DNA of 42,217 bases from Leucogyrophana mollusca (lineage: Eukaryota; Basidiomycota; Agaricomycetes; Boletales): NCBI GenBank assembly GCA_021014945.1, contig MU266561.1, positions 1-42,217 of the forward strand. Direction: 5' to 3'. The position numbers were made by a program, and so were the translations under genes. The notes beneath the pieces are model-generated. The model was not told the DNA's origin, ran no database searches, and was given only the letters and a program-made list of their open reading frames with translations. This document shows, in pieces, positions 22,350 to 33,354 of the stretch (the first letter of the stretch is position 1; the number at the start of each line of letters is the position of its first letter).

Positions 22350-23976
22350 ATGACAACTAGAAGTGGAGCAGAAGTAGTCACATCAAAAGACGTTCTCTAG
22401 GTCTGTAACTTGGAGCACCGCTTCAAAACGAGCGCCGAACACCGCAATGTGGCTTGTGATGGATGGAGGTGCTGTAGGGTCCAATTCCGAGCCAGAACAC
22501 TTCGAGATCAGGCCATGACGAAGCCATTTGACTCGAAGGAGTACCGCCTAATTCCGACGCCCAAAAATGCCGAGATGTATAGTCTTCAGTCTTGGAAACG
22601 ACAATAAGGGGGGAGGTGGCTCGAACAATGAGGCCTTTGAGGCGATCTGAATGGAGATGAGAAGATATGTGAGGAAATGGTGCATATCGATGGCGGGAGC
22701 AGCCAGTTGAGATGTGAACTGGGGTTGACGGGTGACAAGTGCATGTTGAAGATCATTATCAGAAAATAGTTAACGAGAACCAGGAGCACCCCCCAAGGGT
22801 GTTCAGAAAATGCCCAATGAAATGCTTAGAGGTCCCAGGATGAGGTGAGATATGCATCGCTAGACACCTCAACTCGACAACTTCGAAGCAAGGTGATGCA
22901 TAGACGACCAGAGCCCAGGTTGGGATGGGCTCGGACACATACAGCGGTTCGTGCGGACTGTTCGCTGTCCCGGGGAGGGCCACTCATGGTTTCTCAACCC
23001 GTCTCCACGTCTCGTCTCCGAGTCAATGCGGCTATGACCCACCGAGATACTGCTAGGCATTCGCGACGCGAGACCACAGGTCGTCTTCTCCCGAGGAATA
23101 ATTGACATCCTGCGCTGAAGACCGAGGTTGCTGTCGCCTTGGGGTACATCGAGAAACTGGATTAGCAGCAACAGCTAATGATGAAACAATGCGCGAAATG
23201 ATGAAAAACCCTGTTTCCGGACCCGAGGTCCTGTGCAGAGTACTCGGGTGAGCACGTGCCTGCTACCCACGAACTCCGATCATCAACATCCAAACAATAT
23301 TGAAAGGATGATCTGCCTAATTCTCGGAATCTCACCACTTTATTACAGCTCAAGCAAGTACAGACCAAGGCAGGGGGCAGTCGCAGGTAAGGTTGGTTGC
23401 TCCCGAGGCGGATGCAGCGGAAAGACAGGCGTCGAGGACAAACGACTCGGACAAGCCGAGTTCAATCGTCAATAATACAAGAGCCAGTAGTGGGTTCCTC
23501 GTCCGAGTCGACCCGAAGCACCAGTACCCGGTCGCGCTGCATCGTAGAGCCTTTTCCCGCCGCTTTGTCCCTGCTTACCAGTGCCAGGAATTATCTGCTA
23601 GATTGACAAGCCTGTCGAGCCGTTAAATTGTGGATGGCCATACGAAACAATCAAAGACGCTCCGAGGAGATTCGTGTCACAGGATGTAATGTGCATCGTT
23701 TCTACTATGGTGCACAAAATCATGCATTCTACCCATCTGTCATCCGGGCCTATGCAGCATTCCCAGCCTTGTGGCTTTCATCTGCCACAAGAAAGGTTGT
23801 TCATGCAGCACGGAAGGCCTGTTAGTCAATCACCCTGCTTCTCCTTCACTCGTCAGGCGTGGTTTACTTAAACGGCACACTTATCGCCCCTTATGTACCC
23901 TCCACCCCACCACCCTTCCCCTGCATTGAACGCACTGGCCTTCCACTTACCCTCAGGTTGCTCGCCTCCCTAGTAC
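22350..23976. other. Intergenic stretch before the C2-TPR-CHAT gene
   Basis: About 1.6 kb without a supported gene. Short frames near 23393-23626 read Arg/Ser-rich peptides without motifs. It probably holds the promoters of the two divergent flanking genes. Confidence 0.4.
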
Positions 23977-26900
23977 ATGGCAACCCATCAGGCACTACTC
24001 CCGGTAGAAAAAGTCCAATTCTTGCTCGCCTGTATGTGTGACCTCGCAGTTCTGTATGGCTTCATTCAGATGAGTGGGCTCACCTTTTGCCATCATCTCT
24101 TGCAGCCGTTGAAGCCAATGGCTTGCCCGCCTCATTTCCCATCTGGCAAGTAGGTTGTCACGTTGTCATTGAGGTAGAGGGACAACGGAGACAGACGACC
24201 ACTGTACCGCCTTCGTCTCATTCCAATGCTGAGTGGGATGTCAACTTTCCATTGTACGTTTGTCACGCGGTCGTAAAACCGCCACACAGCGACTTATCCT
24301 CCCACGTTCTGCTCAGTACTGCGGACAGAACGGCGCTGATCTCGATTCGTATTTACCAATCGTACGCGGTATGTTTGTGGAGGAGGAGAACGCTTTTTGC
24401 AGAGAGCGTGGCTACTGTAGAAGAATTGGTCCAGACATGTAGTGGACGCGGACACACAGGTTACTCGACTTTCCTCGATCTTTTTTATTTCCTTGCGCAG
24501 TTACTGATTGGTTCTTCAGTGTTCACGATTCCAATGGGACAACAGAAGGCTGCCTGTCCCACCGTCACCATAGCCTTGAAGGTGCAACACGTGGTTGCAA
24601 CCGAGAAGGACACGCTTGGTGCACCAGGGAGCACCGATGTGTGTATCATGACCGTTTGATCGTTGCTGTACCCACCGCTGAAGCCAGCATTCTATCTAGG
24701 GAATGTCGAATGAGGGCTCAAGCCAACTAACGTTGACAAATGTTGCCATTGAAGGGCAACTGGCGAACGATGGGGTTGGACCTCATGACGCTAGGGGCAG
24801 CATCGAGGTGCGCACCGAGCTGCTCAAGGTATGATTGACGTTAATGACTATGCTGTATTTTGCAGAAGCTGGACGAGGGCGAACATCAGTCAATTCACGC
24901 TGGCCATGTCAGCGGAGCGCCTTCACACACTATCGACAGTACTCTGGTGTGTACCCATTGCTGGTGGTTTGATCGAGGGTGCAGACGATGTTCACGAACA
25001 CACTGTATCTCACAGAGTCTGAACGTCACTGATCAAGAAAATACTCGCAAGGACGATGTGGCCGATGGCAACTCGACCCTAACTCTCCAAAGTACAGGCG
25101 ATGAGACAAGATCGTACACCTCTCGCGAGAGCACCAGAGTAAGAATAGGCTTACTCGATACTTTGCCTGTGCTAAAGCCAGCTATGCTATATCTCGCAGA
25201 GCTCGAAGGAGGGTGGGCAGCAAAGCATTCACAGCGACGATGGGGGCAACAGCCAAAGCAATCCAACAGTAGGTGACGATGGGAGCTCAAAAGTTTCCGG
25301 TAAGAGTGTCAAAGTACGTACGAGGCTGCGTGTAGTTCAATTAACACTGATGCGTTGCTCTGTGCGTCCTAGAGTGCGAGCGATGATCAGAGACGCGGTA
25401 CCTTGGGCAATTTGTCCGCTGCAGGCTATAGAAATGTGTCCAGACTAAGCTATGCCGCCAACATGCTTTTTATCCGCTTCTACGAAACAAATGACGTGAC
25501 ATACCTGGACCAGGCGATTGAGCAACATCACGCTGCTCTTGCATCCTGTCCACATGGTCATCCCGACCTCGCCAGCATGCTGAGCGGTCTAGCCGTTGCC
25601 CTTAACTCCCGCTTCAACCTGCGAGGTGCACTGGTAGACCTAGATGAAGCCATCAAGTGCAATCTCGACGCTCTCCAGCTGCGCAAACCCGGACATCCCC
25701 AGAGATCTATGACATTGAGCAACCTCGCCGTCGCCCTCACCGCCCGCTTCAAGCACAGAGGGGACATCGCAGACCTGGTGAAAGCCATCGAGTACAATCG
25801 CGCTGCACTAGAGTTGCGTCCAGAAGGAAACCCGGATAGATCCATGACGTTGAGCAATCTTGCTGTTGCCCTCACTGCCTCCTTCAACAAGCGAGGCGAG
25901 ATGGCGGACCTGGAGGAGGCCATCGACTGTAACCGTGCCGCACTCCAGTTGCGCCCACCAGGACATCCCGAGCGCTCCATGACGTTCAGCAACCTCGCCG
26001 TCGCGCTTTACACTCGTTTTCAGCAGATCGGTGACGTTGCGGACTTGGAGGAAGCCATCGAGCGCAACCGTGCCTCTCTCATGCTGCGTCCGCCAGGACA
26101 CCCCGAACGATCCATGACACTCAGTAATCTCGCCGTGGCCCTCTACGCTCGTTTCAACAGGCACGGCGAGACGAGAGATCTAGAGGAGTCCATCGAGCAC
26201 AACCGTGCTGCATTACAGCTGCGTCCAGTTGGACACCCTGAACGATCCATGACGTTCAGCAATCTCGCCGTTGCCCTTTACACGCGGTTCAAGCAGGCCG
26301 GGGACGTCGTCGATTTGAAGGAGTCCATCGAGTACAATCGCGCAGCGCTCGATCTGCGTCCAGAGGGGCACACGGAGAGATCCATGACCCTGAGTAACCT
26401 TGCCGCCGCTCTTTCAGCTTATTTCAAGCAGCAAGGTGATCTGGATAGCTTGCAGGAGGCCATTGAGTGCAACCGTGCCTCACTCGAGTTGCGTCCACCT
26501 GGGCACCCTGATCGATCGATGACGCTGAGCAACCTCGCTGTTGCGCTCTATTCTCGCTTCACACAGCTCCACGAGGTGTCAGACCTACAAGAAGCCATCG
26601 AGTGCCATCGTGGTGCACTCCAATTGCGTCCTAGAGGCCATCCCGAACGCTGCAGGTCATTGAACTACCTCGCTACTACGCTCTCCGCTCGCTTCGAGCG
26701 GCTTGGTGATGCCGCCGATCTCGCTTCTGTGTTTGATCTTTTGGGGGTCGCTCAGGACGAGACTGTAGCGGGCCACCCGATCCTACTTGACGTCCACTCG
26801 ACACTTGCATCGACCTACCTTCTCCGTTATTCCGTCTCGAAAGAACCGGCTGATTTGTCCTGCGCCTTTAAGCAGCACGAGTCGGCCGCCACATTTGCGA

Positions 26901-28495
26901 GTGCGGGCTCGTGGCGTCAATTCCAAGCTGCGCAATGCTGGATCAAGGACGCGGAACAGCACAGCCATGTATCCTCATTGGATGCATACAGGAATGCTTT
27001 GAACACTCTGAATCATTATATCACAGCAGCCTCCTCAGTTGTTTCACGTCATGAGCTGGTGAAAAGGGCCACCTCTACCCTAGCCTCAGATGCTGCCTCC
27101 TGTGCTGCCCGCCACAACGACCCCGCTGCTGCGGTGCAATTCCTAGAGCAGGGAAGAGCCCTTACGTGGACTCACATGGCGCATCTCCGAACTCCACTTG
27201 ATCAGCTTCGGAGTGCAGGTGGCGATGCCCTGATGCTGGCGAATGAATTTCAGCGGCTCAGTTCCCAGCTCAATACGTTCTCAGACGGCAGTGGAAGAAA
27301 GAAGGGAATGTCGGCCGACGAAGAAGCACGCCATCATCACGAGTTAAAAGTGGAATGGGACTTCGTTGTCGCCCGCATCAGACAGCTGGAGGGCTTTTCT
27401 CGCTTTCTGATGGCCCCACTTTACGCTGACCTCCAGGAGGCCGCACGGGAGGGTCCCGTTATCCTGGTCAATGCGAGTCGCTTTTCATGCGACGCGTTCA
27501 TCGTACAACATGCCGGAAAACCCATTCACGTACCCCTCCCGCATATTACCTTCGAAGACGTCTCCACAATGTCGGCAGACTTGGCACGCCTCATGAAGAG
27601 TTCTCGCGAGTGCACGTCGGAAAGAGAGGCAGAGAATCAGTTGATTCGTCTGTTACGTGAAGTATGGAATCTTGTTGTTTGCCCTGTTGTCGACCAGCTC
27701 TTACTCAGTCCGATTCCGGTGGGTTCACGAATCTGGTGGTGCCCTACCTCGAAATTCACTTCCCTCCCACTGCACGCTGCCGGGCCATATCGTAAAGGCA
27801 GCCTCAACTTATCGCATCATTTCATTTCATCCTATACCCCGACACTGTCTGCTCTTATCCGGACGAGGAGAACACTCCCGGCCCCATCGCCCCCGCCCAG
27901 ATTTGCAGCGATAGGCCAAGAAAAGCCCGGCGGGGGGAACACTGACAGTGAATTACACAGCGCCAATACGGAACTCGACCTAGTCCACAGCTTTGTTCCT
28001 GCGGACGTGCCTTTTGTCCAGCTTAGCGATAGCGCGGCCACGCGCGATGCTGCCTTGCACGCTCTTGACGAAAACAACTGGGTCCATCTCGCTTGTCACG
28101 GTCTCCAAGATGCAGCGCAGCCATTTGCGTCACGGTTTTCCATGTACGATGGGCCACTCTCTCTACTCGACATCATTAGGGCCAATCTCAAAGATCCCCG
28201 ATTCGCGTTCTTGTCAGCTTGTCACACTGCAGTTGGAGACGAGACTACTCCGGACGAGGTTATTCATCTGGCGGCAGCCATGCAGTTCGCTGGTTTCCAA
28301 AGTGTTATTGGGACGATGTGGGGAGTGGACGACAGTATGGTGCACCATATGGTGTCGGCGTTCTACGAGAACTTTATGGGAGAAAGAATGGATTGCACGA
28401 AGGCAGCTGAAGCGTTAGTTATTGCAGCTAGGAACGTCATGAAGAAGAAGGTCCCGTTGTACCAGAGAATTGTCTTCATTCACATCGGAGCCTGA
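23977..28495 (+). CDS. C2-TPR-CHAT protease-like protein
   Basis: Eight exons splice in frame: 23977-24031, 24106-24253, 24317-24638, 24700-24828, 24866-24946, 25016-25138, 25200-25313 and 25373-28495, about 1364 residues. A further phase-neutral intron near 24461-24520 is possible. The ATG at 23977 was chosen because it alone feeds the first splice in frame. The N-terminus looks like a C2 domain (FLLASVEANGLPASF, VVIEVEGQRRQT), followed by a Ser/Gly-rich linker. Then come about nine TPR-like repeats with a period near 42 residues (RSMTLSNLAVAL ... LEEAIE.NRAAL.LRP.GHPE). The C-terminal CHAT domain has the catalytic pair His in HLACHG (28097-28099) and Cys in LSACHTAVGD (28220-28222), then VIGTMWGVDD. 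CHAT is a caspase/separase-related cysteine protease fold. C2 may bring it to membranes. Substrate unknown. Confidence 0.9.
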
Positions 28496-28894
28496 GATCG
28501 CATTGTATTGTAGATACATGATCGTAGCGTGCTCTACTAGTGACTTGTACTATTGGCCAGCAACCTTTCTTGATAGTTAGTCACTGTAGCGGTTTATATC
28601 TGGTCAGAAGCATCGAAGGAAGATTGCTCACCAGGGCAAGATTGATCTGTAGGTATTAAGATACCTTGGGTTCAATACTGGGTCACCAAGCACCAAACGA
28701 CTGACTTATGTATATTGCATGACACCGATCTCTCGCAAAACCCACACCTTTGCTGAACTTCGCAGCAGGTTAATGAATATACGTGGTGCCCGGAACACTG
28801 CATGGCGCCAAGGTGGACATGGCCACCATATTGCTTCACCAGCTGCTCTCGAGCTAATAGGGGCTCGAAGGAAGTTGGATTGATATTATGTTCA
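28496..28894. other. Spacer after the C2-TPR-CHAT gene
   Basis: Nothing beyond the presumed 3' untranslated region and terminator of the upstream gene was seen. Confidence 0.35.
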
Positions 28895-29025
28895 TTCATG
28901 ACCAACGAGTTTCGGCCTGCGAGCGGCAGATGTACCGGACACATGGGATCTAAGACTGCTGTTGGACAGCGTAGAGATGAATATCGCATCAGTCTCACTC
29001 GCGCGAAACTAGGTTGTAGGTACAA
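28895..29025 (+). repeat. Direct repeat of the 31.67-31.80 kb flank
   Basis: The stretch from GACCAAC (about 28895) to GGTACAA (29025) matches 31671-31795 base for base at most positions, including the shared CTGCTGTTGGACAG and ATCGCATCAGTCTCACTC. Here it runs straight into the amidase 3' flank; at 31.8 kb it is interrupted by the retroelement. Confidence 0.8.
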
Positions 29026-29069
29026 AGTTATTTAGCCTGCGGACTTCTCCCACGATTCCAATGCGACCC

Positions 29070-29265
29070 CTATGCCGTTCTCGGGGTCGCTCTACTAAGC
29101 AACCCCTCAATAAGCTTCACACCCGCGAGAACCTTCTCTTCTTCAAGGCGCTGCCCCACAATCTGTATACCCAAGGGCAGCCCGTGCATGCTATTCGCAT
29201 CATAAAGTTCATACGGCCTCTCCGCGTTCCTCGGTTTCAAACCGGGCCATCTTCACGTCCAAGTA
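29070..29265 (-). pseudogene. Amidase C-terminal remnant
   Basis: From about 29210 the minus strand reads ELYDANSMHGLPLGIQIVGQ, then RLEEEKVLAGVKLIEGLL, and stops at 29072-29070. This is nearly the same as the C-terminus of the intact amidase at 37180-39185. Upstream, similarity continues for about 55 bases but out of frame, and the catalytic region is absent. The piece is a duplicated gene end, not a working gene. Its 3' flank (TTATTTAGCCT.CGGACTTCTCCC) also matches the intact gene's flank. Confidence 0.8.
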
Positions 29266-30278
29266 GCGTCCATCTGAAGGCCTTTCAACCGAACCATCAA
29301 TTGTTCAATTGGTCCAGTCCGTTTAAAGACCGTTCAAGTCGGGGCACTTGAGCGTTGATGACCGTACTTAACTTGGGGAAGTCGCACAGCGGATGGAAAT
29401 TCCTTTGAGCCCAGCGACACCGTACACCGTAATTTCCAGATATGCGGCTTGACGATATCCATGAGATAAACAAGGGTACGTTGCGAAAGTCAGATGCCGC
29501 ATGTCCAATAGCCCGCAGATCCCGGCAATAAAACTTTCGAAAGAAGTGTCTGTCTTTCTCACCTGCACTTAGACATGCATGAGCAGCGGGGCGGTCTAGA
29601 CCCCGCTGTAACCGCTATGTAAAAGCTAATAAAGGCATGAGCTCCCGCAAACAATTTGGAGTCGTCAGCCGCCAGACCATTTGGATACGTGATAACGATC
29701 AAGGGATCCGACGCGACATTTCCACGGCCACGACTGAGTCACGACGACGAACAGCGTCTATAATTCGAGTTGGATTCAGAAGATTAGTGGGGCCGATGCA
29801 CCAGAAAGACTCCAAGCGGCAGTAGATGCAGACGGTCGTATTCATCTGGTGCCGATGACATTCCATCACCTGGCCCATCTAAAGACGTTGCGTTTCAATG
29901 AGGCTGGTAATTGAGTTTTCAACATAAGTTTGGATACCCCCAAGACAGTAGACCTACTTTGACTGTACAAGTAATGCCCATCCAAGGAGCGGATCATTGA
30001 CGGCAACAAACAATGGAAACATAGAGTTCGAGCGTGCCTTTCTGGGTAAACCCTGGCTGATCGACGACACGTGCCGACAGCTGGTTAGGCAAGTGAGAAG
30101 GAACAGTAAGCCCCACTCCTACTTGAATGCTCATCAAACAGTTGACGACTAGCCGACGGACTCCCAAAGGAATAAAGCAAAAGGTATAATTGGGGTATGC
30201 AATCGCTACGGAACAGCCAAAACTTTGGTATCCAAAACGAACCCGACGTCCTCTCAACCAAGCTCCGCATGTATGAAC
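29266..30278. other. Intergenic stretch upstream of the amidase remnant
   Basis: No supported gene. A check for further amidase exons in this stretch found none, so the duplication seems to have carried only the last exon and its 3' flank. Confidence 0.35.
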
Positions 30279-30727
30279 TTAGAGGTTGACGTTGACCGGG
30301 CTGCAGCCGAGGTTAACAACACCGTTCTGGGGGATCAGAGAGCTCCCTTCAGCGGGGATAGGCCGATATGCAACAGGGACACTTACGAAGGTGTTGTCAG
30401 TGCAGCAGATGGGCTCCTGGTTGGCGGAGCACGATGCGCTAGTGCCAATGATGGTGGCGGCAGAGCAACTGAACCCGACCAGCCCGGTGAGGCTTCCAAC
30501 GGCTACACCGAGGCCACTTAAGATGCCGATCTGCTGTTGAGTAAGCGACGAAGCCTAAAAATGCAGAGTCAGTAAGAGTATACTATGCGCCCACGGGGAA
30601 CGAAACTGACCTCCGACGTGGTGTCGCAGCAGCTGGCAGAACCGGTGTTGCACTCGTTGGTTGCACCACCAGTGGCGGCAGCGAGGAGAGCGAGGGGGAG
30701 GAGAGCAAAGATGCGAGAGGCAATCAT
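30279..30727 (-). CDS. Class I hydrophobin
   Basis: Three exons, 30727-30611, 30554-30387 and 30326-30279, encode 110 residues. A signal peptide is evident (IFALLPLALLAAATGG), so the product is secreted. The eight cysteines follow hydrophobin order: ECN, then SCCD after six residues, GFSC, SASC, PICC and LGC near the end (GVVNLGCSPVNVNL). The 34-residue gap after the first CC pair and the overall hydrophobic middle fit class I. The fifth-to-sixth cysteine spacing is seven residues, slightly longer than the usual five or six. Both introns (30610-30555 and 30386-30327) are at phase 0; the second removes a stretch that would otherwise disrupt the CC-to-last-C loop. Such proteins self-assemble at air-water interfaces and coat aerial hyphae and fruiting bodies. 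Confidence 0.93.
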
Positions 30728-31670
30728 TTTGAGCTGGGTTTGTGGAGGATTAGGATGATTAGCGAAGGCGGGTTGTACTGCTTGTGGGCTGTAGAACTGA
30801 GGAAACCACAGTGTAACCAAGCTGCTCTTTATACTTTCTAGAGGCTCTTCAGCATCCCCATATTGAGACTTCCTTGTTCGCTTCTCCTTTGCAGACTTTG
30901 GACCATGGGTGCCGAACAAACGCGTCTTGGGCGTGTACGTTCACGTGATCGTTCCATCTGACCATGGTTTCGCCTGTGCCTTTAATTTTCATCATCACTT
31001 TGGGCGAGCATCGAGCCACGGAGCCACTCGTTGTCAAGCGACGTTCGCCCCATGACAATTGCAGTAAGATTGCGGACAAATATGCCTTCATTCCGCACCT
31101 TTCGTGCGTTTTTTAGACGTCCGGACGCTCTGGAATTCCTTGAATGGGCGCTCATTCAGCAATCACCGGCTGGTCGACTTGACGACTTCTCGTCATTTGT
31201 GGCGTTGGACGATCCCCCCGTGCTTCTAGTGCACGATCTGGGCCTTGGTGTTGCTGTGCGAGCCCGTCTGGGGGGACCCGACAATCATTCCAGCTCCAAG
31301 ACCACAACGGCCGTCCGTTACTAAAATTGCTCGAAGCTCGAAGTACAGTCAATGGCCAAATTTAGGTGTGAGTAGCCTTGAACACAAGGAATCTCCCCTT
31401 TCTCTCTATACTTGACTGGCCCCTGCACAAGGATGACACGCTTTCCCGGAGTGTTAGACCTACATATGGGTCTCAATATTTATTGCTTTTTGTGCAGGGA
31501 ACATACCTTGCAATGAGTCAACGCCGTTCCTTTATTTTTGAGGAGGCAACTCCAACCACATCTCTAGCGTTGTTAAAAGCCTGGTCTTCATCCCCGTAGA
31601 TATCTAAGATCCGAAAGATGTTACGCTTTGCAACGTATACCCAACCTTCGGCTATGCACCCTTTCGTCCG
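30728..31670. other. Upstream region of the hydrophobin gene
   Basis: The plus-strand frame 31031-31324 (RTFRAFFRRPDALEFLEWAL) has mild coding character but no recognised motif. The stretch directly before the hydrophobin ATG is probably its promoter. Confidence 0.3.
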
Positions 31671-31795
31671 TGACCAACAAATTTATTGCGAACGGCGGAT
31701 ATCCTGTACATATGAGATCCAAAACTGCTGTTGGACAGTGTAAAGATGAAAATCGCATCAGTCTCACTCCCGCGAGACTAGGTGCTAGGTACAAG
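31671..31795 (+). repeat. Left flank of the DIRS-like insertion
   Basis: Matches 28895-29025. At the 28.9 kb copy this sequence continues directly into amidase 3' flank, while here it ends at GGTACAAG, after which the retroelement begins. Confidence 0.8.
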
Positions 31796-31938
31796 TCTAT
31801 GCGGTGCGGTGCTCAGGTGATTCGCGGGGGGAGAAGGGAGAGAAAGCAAATGGATATTAAACGTGTGTACATATGAAAGCAAAAGAGTGAATGAGAAAGA
31901 GGCGGGGGTACCAAACTACGAGAGAGCGTTGATTGGGC

Positions 31939-31957
31939 GAAAGCCCGAAGGGCTTTC
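31939..31957. terminator. Hairpin in the 3' region of the DIRS-like element
   Basis: GAAAGCCC, loop GAA, GGGCTTTC: a perfect 8-bp stem with a 3-base loop, 130 bases downstream of the recombinase stop. It may mark the transcript end or take part in strand-switching during DIRS replication. The role is inferred; the stem is seen directly. Confidence 0.4.
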
Positions 31958-32088
31958 CGGCCTGGCAGGGTGTCCAATCCTGAGGATGAAAGGTGAGCTG
32001 CGATTCCCATGGTGGTAGGAGTCAGCGACGCATCCAGCGAAGCTTGATAACCCCGAGAAGAAGGAGGTGGACTTACCCGCGATGAACG

Positions 32089-33354
32089 TTAACGTACCGG
32101 GGGCATCGTGTGACGTGTGAACGTTTCGAACACTGGTGATGCTTGTAGGTATGGCGCCAGGATTTGTGCGTGATGCCTTAAATAGAGGGTGAAAGCTTCA
32201 CTCGACCACCTGCCCATGGTTTTTACTACGTCGAAGGGAATGCCGCGCAGTAGGTACTCTAGCGTCCCGCCTATGCAAAGACTATGTCCTTTTAAGTCTG
32301 GGAGGTCCGGGTGGGTGGATGCTAGGTCTGAGAGCCGTTTCGTGACTTCTTTCTTGGTGAGAGGTCTCGGACCTTTGGGATGGGACCAAGTGAAGAGATG
32401 TGCTGATGCATCTGCTGGATTAACGCGGAGATGGTTCGATAGGGCGGCGGTTGGATCTGAGAGTCCCTCTTGGGTTGCGAATTGGGTTTCTTCCCCGAGA
32501 ACGGGGGCGCTTTTGGTCGAGGGGATGTGGAATTTGGTCACCGTTAGGCCGTTTCTATCTGACTCGCGAGCCATGTGCGCTCTCGTGACATGTTTCGTTG
32601 GGTCGAAGTTCTTGAGGGCTGGGACTGTGAACTCTCCGAGCCTTGCGACGCAGTAGAAAACTGTAGTGATGCACGCGAAAATTGCTGCGTCTCGTGGGTC
32701 GTCTAGGTTGAGTTGGTTGCGTAATACGACGATTATAGCAGGGGTTATGGGCGCACGTTTGGCACGTTTCGAGGACGGGGGGGCGAGACGTGTTGCTCCT
32801 TCGAGCATGGCTTTGAGTTCGTCTGGCTTTATCCTCCATTGGTGGCCATGGAGGAGGTGCCAGGCGCGAAGACCGGACGCGTAGTTGGCAAGAGCTGTGC
32901 CGGAGTAGGATCCCGCACAGCTAGATAAGAAGGCTAAAAGAAGGTTTGGGTCGACGGGGCAGCGCGCTGTATCTGGGATGTTATGTGAATCACAATATAC
33001 ATGAAAAACTAGGAGACTGGCTCCGTAAGTTTCTTTCGTGGAGATTGCCCAGGAGGCGCCTATAACTTCGAGTATGCGGTCTAGTTGGGCGTCTGTGATG
33101 GTTACGCTCTGGGGGGGATTGGATTGTGCTGCGCGTGGGTGGGAATTGGAGGGGAGCCAAAGGCGAAGCCGTTCTTTCGCGAGACAGTGGGGGCGTAGTG
33201 GGGATGGGCGGGGTGTGAGGCTGGGACGGTACTGCTGTGGTGTTGCCGGTATGAGTGCTAACTGGGGTGTTATTGGGGCGTCGAAGCGCTTGTTGGCGTC
33301 TCTGTCAACATTCGGCGATTGCTTGTTGGACGAGTGGGTCTTCTTCGCGTCCAT
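32089..33354 (-). CDS. Tyrosine recombinase of the DIRS-like element
   Basis: The chosen ATG at 33354 gives 421 residues and overlaps the RT/RNase H gene by 50 bases in another frame; the frame itself is open back to 33831. The N-terminal core-binding part reads ASWAISTKETYGASLLVFHVYC and YASGLRAWHLLHG. The catalytic part holds the first Arg in CVARLGEFT, then LKGHSLCIGGTLEYLL, VVKTMGRWSSEAFTLYLRHH with the Tyr nucleophile. In tyrosine recombinases the second box is H-x-x-R; here it is HSLC, the codon TGC at 32277-32275 in place of an expected CGC. A catalytic Arg is therefore missing, so the enzyme is probably inactive although the frame is intact. It would otherwise insert circular cDNA without target duplication. 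Confidence 0.88.
   Translation of the reverse strand: MDAKKTHSSNKQSPNVDRDANKRFDAPITPQLALIPATPQQYRPSLTPRPSPLRPHCLAKERLRLWLPSNSHPRAAQSNPPQSVTITDAQLDRILEVIGASWAISTKETYGASLLVFHVYCDSHNIPDTARCPVDPNLLLAFLSSCAGSYSGTALANYASGLRAWHLLHGHQWRIKPDELKAMLEGATRLAPPSSKRAKRAPITPAIIVVLRNQLNLDDPRDAAIFACITTVFYCVARLGEFTVPALKNFDPTKHVTRAHMARESDRNGLTVTKFHIPSTKSAPVLGEETQFATQEGLSDPTAALSNHLRVNPADASAHLFTWSHPKGPRPLTKKEVTKRLSDLASTHPDLPDLKGHSLCIGGTLEYLLRGIPFDVVKTMGRWSSEAFTLYLRHHAQILAPYLQASPVFETFTRHTMPPVR

Noticed and set aside
30225..30540. Two plus-strand frames over the hydrophobin
   Set aside because: The minus strand gives a complete eight-cysteine hydrophobin with signal peptide; the plus frames have no motif.
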